From Henckelia pumila (Eukaryota; Streptophyta; Magnoliopsida; Lamiales; Gesneriaceae): DNA of 64,000 nucleotides. Location: NCBI RefSeq assembly GCF_033568475.1, contig NW_027331831.1:1860001-1924000 (forward strand), in the 5' to 3' direction. This document shows, piece by piece, positions 58,719-64,000 of this stretch. Position 1 is the stretch's first letter. The number at the start of each line of letters is the position of its first letter. The notes under the pieces are model-generated. The model did not search any database. It had not been told where the DNA came from and worked only from the letters and a program-made list of their open reading frames with translations. A program made the translations under genes and the position numbers.

Positions 58719-58762
<44 letters not shown>

Positions 58763-59397
58763 TAAACAACCACATTAAAAAAAAATTGTTTGATCACTAT
58801 AAATAGTACTTTAATTTTTTTTAAATTAAATCATATTTATATATATATATATTTTAAAATTTTTAAATCAAATATTTTATCACTAATAATATTATTTTTT
58901 TAAACTTCAATATTATCTCTATCTATACTTTTAAATTTAACCATATTTATTTTCAAATTTAATGATTAATGATAATGTTTTTACTATTTTTATAAATTAC
59001 TTTTGAACGAAAAACTATTTTTAGCAGACTTTTATTCTTTTATAGATATAGATTAATAATATTATTTTTAAATCTTTGTTGTTTATATACATAATTGATA
59101 GTCAAAACACCGGCTATAAGAAAAATTTCAATTTTGTTAAATCAAGAAAAATAATTTTTTTAATTTTTTTTAAAAAATCACTCGTATTTTAAATATATTT
59201 TAAAATTTTTGGATAATATACTTTATCACTTATAATATAATATTTGTTTTATTTTGAATATTATCTTTACCTAGTTTAAATTCAACAATATCTTTATTTT
59301 ATCTATGCAATATTTTTACTAATTTTAGAATAAACTTTAGGCGGGAAAATGTTTGTTTTCTTTTTTTAGCATACTTTCTTGTTTTTATATATATAGA
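56701..59397 (-). mobile_element. Helitron-like cluster, unit 3
   Basis: CTAG end at 56701-56704; minus-strand 5' TC at 59397. Slightly different TA-run lengths from unit 2 (for example near 57715-57730). Confidence 0.45.
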
Positions 59398-59583
59398 TTT
59401 CTGTTCTTCCTCCCATCGTCTTGCTCGCTTCCTTCTACGCCAAAAATCGTTGCCCAACACCAGCTCTATCATCCTCCAATCTCGTCTCGTCTGCTTTCCT
59501 TTTTCTACGTTGATCGAAATTATAAGTACGTGCATTTGTTTTTTTTTTTATGGTTATTTAATTGCGATTTCTTTGTCGTGACC

Positions 59584-59679
59584 GAATTGTTCAAACCTCT
59601 GTTCTTCTTCGTCGTTGCCCCCGCATTCGATTACCCGAACAAGTTCTCGGAGGTAACGTTCTTGATCGATCAACCAATG
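59584..59679 (-). pseudogene. DOG1-domain gene, middle piece, unit 3
   Basis: Same LRELVRVIECG piece with a longer T-run directly to its right (59681-59697). Confidence 0.55.
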
Positions 59680-59983
59680 CTTTTTTTTTTTTTTTTTGAA
59701 AAAATAAATGAATAAATTTTCAAAAAAAGAAGAGAAAAACAACATAATAGGCTTGGTTGGTTTTAGGAGGTGGATTTCTCGGCCCCCTGTGTTAAACTTT
59801 ACTTGTTGGATAGAGCCTGAGCTTCATTAATTCATTTGGGCCCAGAAGAATTTAGATGGCCCATATTATTATGGACATAACCCAATTTATTCGGGTGGTC
59901 CACAATTAAGCAGCCAATAAAGCGCCGGTCGGATTTGTGGCTCAGCATCCACCAATGTTTTGCAGCACCAAAAACTCGCGAGA

Positions 59984-62622
59984 ATGGAGAACATAGTTCT
60001 TCCATGTAAAACTATACCCCTTGGAATACCTGAAACTTTGCGATTTCCGCACAAGATCTCTTTCAGAAGGCCCAGTTCAGCTGAAGATTTCGAATTGAAG
60101 CAGCTCTGCAAGCAAGGACGCCTCGGTGAAGCTATTGCCTATTTGGATTCCATTGCTTTATCATGGTCGAAGGTACGACACAACACTTTATCGTACTTGA
60201 TTCAATCGTGCATTCATTCTCGTTCAATAAGGCTATGTTCCGAGCTGTATGCCCGTGTCAGGGAATGGCTAAAACGAAAACCTGACCCGTTTCTTGAAGG
60301 CAAGTTAGTTGGCATGTTTGCGAAGTGTGGTTCCCTAGATGATGCATTTCAAGTATTTGATGAAATGGTTGAAAGGAATTTGTATGCGTGGTCTGCTGCC
60401 ATTGGCGCCTGTTCAAGAGAGAAGAGGTGGGGTGAAGTGTTGGACCTATTTTATTCGATGATGATTGAGGGTGATGCGTTTCCTGATAATTTCTTGTTTC
60501 CCAAAATTTTACAGGCGTGTGGAAAGTGTGGGGATGTCGATACAGGGAGATTGATACATGCTATGACAATTAAACTTGGGATGAGTAGAGAACTGCATGT
60601 GAGTAATTCTATTATTGCTGTCTACGCGAAATGTGGATGGTTGAGCTGTGCTGAGAAGTTTTTTGGAAGATCAGAAGTGAATGATATAGTTTCTTGGAAT
60701 GCAATAATTACAGGGTATTGCCTGCAGGGAAAGATGGATGATGCACTTAGATTTTTTAACTTGATGTGCAAAGATGGTGTTGAGCCGGGGATGATCACTT
60801 GGAATATAATGATTTCAAGCTATAACAATGCAGGAAAGTGTGATGAAGCGATTGAAATGATGAATGAGATGGAGAGTTATGGTCTTATGCCCGATGTTTT
60901 CACTTGGACTAGTATGATTTCTGGACTTGCGCAGAATGATAAGGGGGCGGAGGCATTACGTTTGTTTCAGAAGATGCTTTCATCAAGAGTTGAACCAAAT
61001 GGGGTTACTCTATTGAGTGCCATATCAGCATGTTCATCTTCAAAAGATCTTAGGAAAGGAAAGGAAGTTCATTTACTTGCCATCAAGTTGGGATATGCTG
61101 AAGATGTGTGGGGAATTCCCTCGTTGACATGTATTCCAAGAGTGGAAAACTTCGGGCAGCTCGCCAGGTTTTTGATATGATATCAGAAAAAGATGTGTAT
61201 TCGTGGAACACAATGATAAGAGGATATTGCCAAGCTGGATACTGTGGTGTAGCACATGAGCTCTTTAAAAGAATGCAAGAATCAAGCATAAAGCCCAACG
61301 TAATTACGTGGAATGTGATGATCACGGGTTACATTCATAATGGAGATGTGGATCAGGCCGTGGATCTTTTCCAGAAGATGGAAAAGGATGGGGGAATTCA
61401 TCGGGACACTGCATCTTGGAATGCTCTTATTACTGGTTTCTTGCACAATGGCTTGAAAAATAGAGCACTGCAGATTTTCCGGATGATGCAGTCTGTTGGT
61501 TACAAACCCAATTCAGTTACTATTTTGAGCATCTTGCCGGCATGTGCAAATTTGGTTTTTGTGAAAAAGTTGAAAGAGATCCATGGTTGTGCTTTGAGGA
61601 GAAATATAGACTCTGATGGTTCGGTTGTGAATTCTCTCATAGACACTTACTCGAAATCGGGGATGTTGAAATATGCGGAAGTCATATTCGATGGAAAGTC
61701 ATCAAAAGATATTGTGACGTGGAACACAATGATTGCTAGTTATTTTGCGCATGGGCGTTTTATGAAATCAATTGAGCTCTTTGAAATGATGTTGCAACAG
61801 CAATACAGACCTAACAGAGGTACATTAGGGGGTGTGATTTCGGCTTATGGTCGTGCCAAAATGGTTGATGAAGGGTTGCTAGTCTTCTTGAAGATGAGTG
61901 AAGATTATCAGGTTTTACAAAGTTTAGACCTTTACATGGCTGTGGTAAATTTATATGGTCGTTCAGGGATGCTCGATGATGCATTGAACTTTATCAGGGG
62001 AATGCCCATAGAGCCTGATGTCTCTATTTGGTCTGCTTTTTTTGCTGCCTGCCGGGCACATGGGAATGTTAAGTTGGCAATTTACGCAGGAGAGAGGTTA
62101 CTTGAACTTGAACCAGGAAATGCTTTCATTCACAGGGTAGTCGTACACCTATATAACTTGGTTGGAATTTCCAAGGATTCTTCCTATATAAAAGCATCCG
62201 AAATTAGGAAAGATTCAACGGAACCTATGGGTCTGAGCTAGATCGAAGATAAAAACACGGTTCATATGTTTAGTTCTGGTAATCTTGGCCAACTTGATGA
62301 TAAATCTATACTTTCTTGGATAAAAAAGGAAGAATTAAGAACCAAGGGGACAAAATACTATGACGTGCTCGTCATTCCGGAAGAAGAAAAAAAAGAAATG
62401 AATGGAGTTCACAGTGAGAAACTTGCATTAGCTTTTGCTCTCATCAAATCTGCTCAAAGGTCTCGAAGTATAAGGATAGTCAAGAACTTGAGGACGTGTG
62501 AGCAATGCCATGGATTTGCCAAATCAGTTTCTGAAACGCATGGGTGTGAAATATACTTAAGTGATCCAAAATGCTTGCACCATTTCGAAAACGGGGTCTG
62601 TTCGTGTGGCGATTACTGGTAG
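59984..62622 (+). pseudogene. DYW7-like: DYW-class PPR gene, unit 3, broken
   Basis: The least damaged copy. It carries only the shared frameshift (near 61105-61112) and the TAG in GLSW (62239-62241). The second frame runs 61108-62241, and the DYW part (62266-62622) stays in the same frame after the stop. At 2639 bp it is the longest of the three and gives the best view of the parent gene. Confidence 0.93.
62266..62622 (+). CDS. Possible stand-alone DYW-domain ORF, unit 3
   Basis: 118-residue frame with the same sequence as 46763-47119. It begins at an ATG 24 bp after the TAG and contains HSEKLA, CEQCH and CSCGDYW. Its use as a gene is unsupported beyond being open. Confidence 0.25.
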   Translation: MFSSGNLGQLDDKSILSWIKKEELRTKGTKYYDVLVIPEEEKKEMNGVHSEKLALAFALIKSAQRSRSIRIVKNLRTCEQCHGFAKSVSETHGCEIYLSDPKCLHHFENGVCSCGDYW

Positions 62623-63170
62623 ATTGATCATATAGGACCGTACACCTTCACCCACTGCTGTTCCGCAAGAAGCACTCTCGATGAGGTAAATATGTATATA
62701 TTTTGCATTGTAAATTGAGGAGGCTTGTAGATAAAACTGTACCCAAAGTTTTGTCTATGGCTCCTAGGCTTTCCATGAAAATACAGTGGTGTAATGGCAC
62801 TGGCTAAGTATGTTGTTTCTGAATGTAGCTTTTCTTTGTAGATAAGAAATGAATGCATAATGTTATAACTGTTGTAAGCAAAGCAATAATTTTTCTTTTT
62901 TGTGAGGATGAATGATAATACAAAGGCTTGAGCCGAGGCACAAAGAGGCACCAAATGGATTATTGAACAAATATATGTGCTATTAATTTACATTTACTCG
63001 TATTTTGTTCAGATAATTTATAAATGTAATCATGCTGACGGATCTAGCTTAGGCCAATCCTAGGCTACAGCCCACCCCAAATTCTTTTTTATTACATATA
63101 TAAGTTGTTTTACTTAATCCAATAAAATTTACTTTTTACACCGGAAGCCTATGTGCACAACTTCATTTTT

Positions 63171-63479
63171 GGGTGGAAAATTGCATTGTAGTCCTGCATA
63201 TTTGTCATTTTACGATTTTTATTCTCTGTGTTAGGAAATTTCAGTTTTAGTCACTCAATTTTTTTGGTATTCTAGTCTTTTTTTATTGGAAGTGCTAATG
63301 TGGCAATATACACTCCAGTGTTAGCAGTACTGCATTGTTTCCATGTCAGAGCCAAGTCGGAACAAAGATGAAAGTTGCAAAAAAAAAATCAAAGATAACA
63401 GATTAAAATTGAAATTTGACAACATAGAGGATCAAAATCCTAAAGACAAACATATAGGATTAAAAACACAATTTGTCTA
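63171..63479. mobile_element. MITE with long inverted ends, unit 3
   Basis: Counterpart of 47670-47976. Confidence 0.6.
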
Positions 63480-63518
63480 TTTTTTGTGAGTAGTACAATG
63501 TAATGACTTTTTTTTATA

Positions 63519-64000
63519 CTACCTACGTCCCAATTATATTGTCCACGTTTTTTTTGTTTGTCCCAAATATATAGTAATATACCATATTTAGTAATATTTT
63601 TTTACACTTCTTTACTAATATACCCTTATTAACTACACCTTGAAAATTGTGCAATCATTTTTTAATGAGAGAATTTTTAAAATAGCCTTATACAAGTATC
63701 TATAATCAATTTTGGCCTTAATTTAGCTATTTTTTCAAATTAGACTTTTAATCATCCCAAGTTACAGATTTATCCCTTAAACCCTATTATCACTTATTAT
63801 CACCGATTTATCATTCTTATTTTTTTCTCTTTGTTGCCACCAACAAAAAATTAAATCCAAGATACGAAATCTCATGTTTTGTGGTTTTGATTTTTTATTT
63901 ATTCTTATATTTTATTTTAGTTTATTGAAAAAGTCACAAATTTCATTATATTATCTTCTCCCTCTCCCGGACTCTCACCGCCAACCATCAAATCAAATCA
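63519..64000. mobile_element. Stowaway-like MITE with nested MULE, unit 3 (partial)
   Basis: The left terminus is at 63519 after TA. The nested MULE starts at 63667 after TTTTTTAAT (63658-63666). Both run off the window. Confidence 0.65.

Larger units (their letters stand above)
50229..64000. repeat. Tandem segmental array, unit 3 (cut by window edge)
   Basis: 13.77 kb of a third unit, running past the window. It follows unit 2 almost base for base. Its distinguishing marks include a short duplication in the GC-richer island (about 56458-56496) and an added CAG (about 52469-52473) near the DOG1 end. Confidence 0.95.

Overview
The window is plant nuclear DNA. Three things show this: an AT-rich background full of small transposons, intron-containing genes with GT-AG borders, and plant-specific families (an ankyrin/RR-TZF CCCH zinc finger, a DYW-class PPR, a DOG1-domain gene). 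It is a eudicot, perhaps an asterid, but I cannot place it more closely.

Left part (1-19,127). A putative LTR remnant sits at the window edge, followed by AT-rich spacer with several short elements: a 194-bp inverted-repeat MITE present twice, a 236-bp Helitron-like element, two LINE RNase H tails, a hAT-type element with a perfect 8-bp target duplication, and a foldback MITE with a 44-bp palindrome. The only gene here is a complete CCCH/ankyrin protein (8483-10468) of the stress-related SZF1/OXS2 type. It has an intron in its 5' leader and ACGT and W-box motifs upstream.

Right part (19,128-64,000). A two-exon 2-oxoglutarate-oxygenase-like gene (19128-21148) spans the left edge of a tandem segmental array. 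The array unit is about 15.5 kb and is present 2.9 times: 19883-34741, 34742-50228 and 50229 to the window end. The first unit is 14.86 kb. The unit starts 16 bp before the end of exon 1 of the oxygenase gene and ends in an LTR-retrotransposon-like fragment. Only the first copy of the oxygenase gene is therefore complete.

Each unit carries, in order: oxygenase exon 2 (+); in units 2 and 3, the C-terminal part of a DOG1-domain gene (-); seven eIF2alpha exons lacking the N-terminal quarter (-), fused in frame to the N-terminal piece of the same DOG1 gene (-); a GC-richer, possibly organelle-derived island; a long AT-rich Helitron-like cluster; the middle piece of the DOG1 gene (-); a broken DYW-class PPR gene (+); and nested MITEs. 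A 27-bp DOG1 segment occurs at both the N-terminal and middle pieces, so the gene is both split and permuted.

The PPR copies share one old frameshift and then carry private or subset lesions. Together with a 2-bp eIF2alpha insertion, these lesions group copies 2 and 3 against copy 1. Most genes in the array are relics. The likely working genes are the CCCH protein and the complete oxygenase-like gene. The DOG1/eIF2alpha chimera of unit 1 is open but has no normal start codon. I found no CRISPR, prokaryotic or defence-type system; the unusual feature is the structure of the array.
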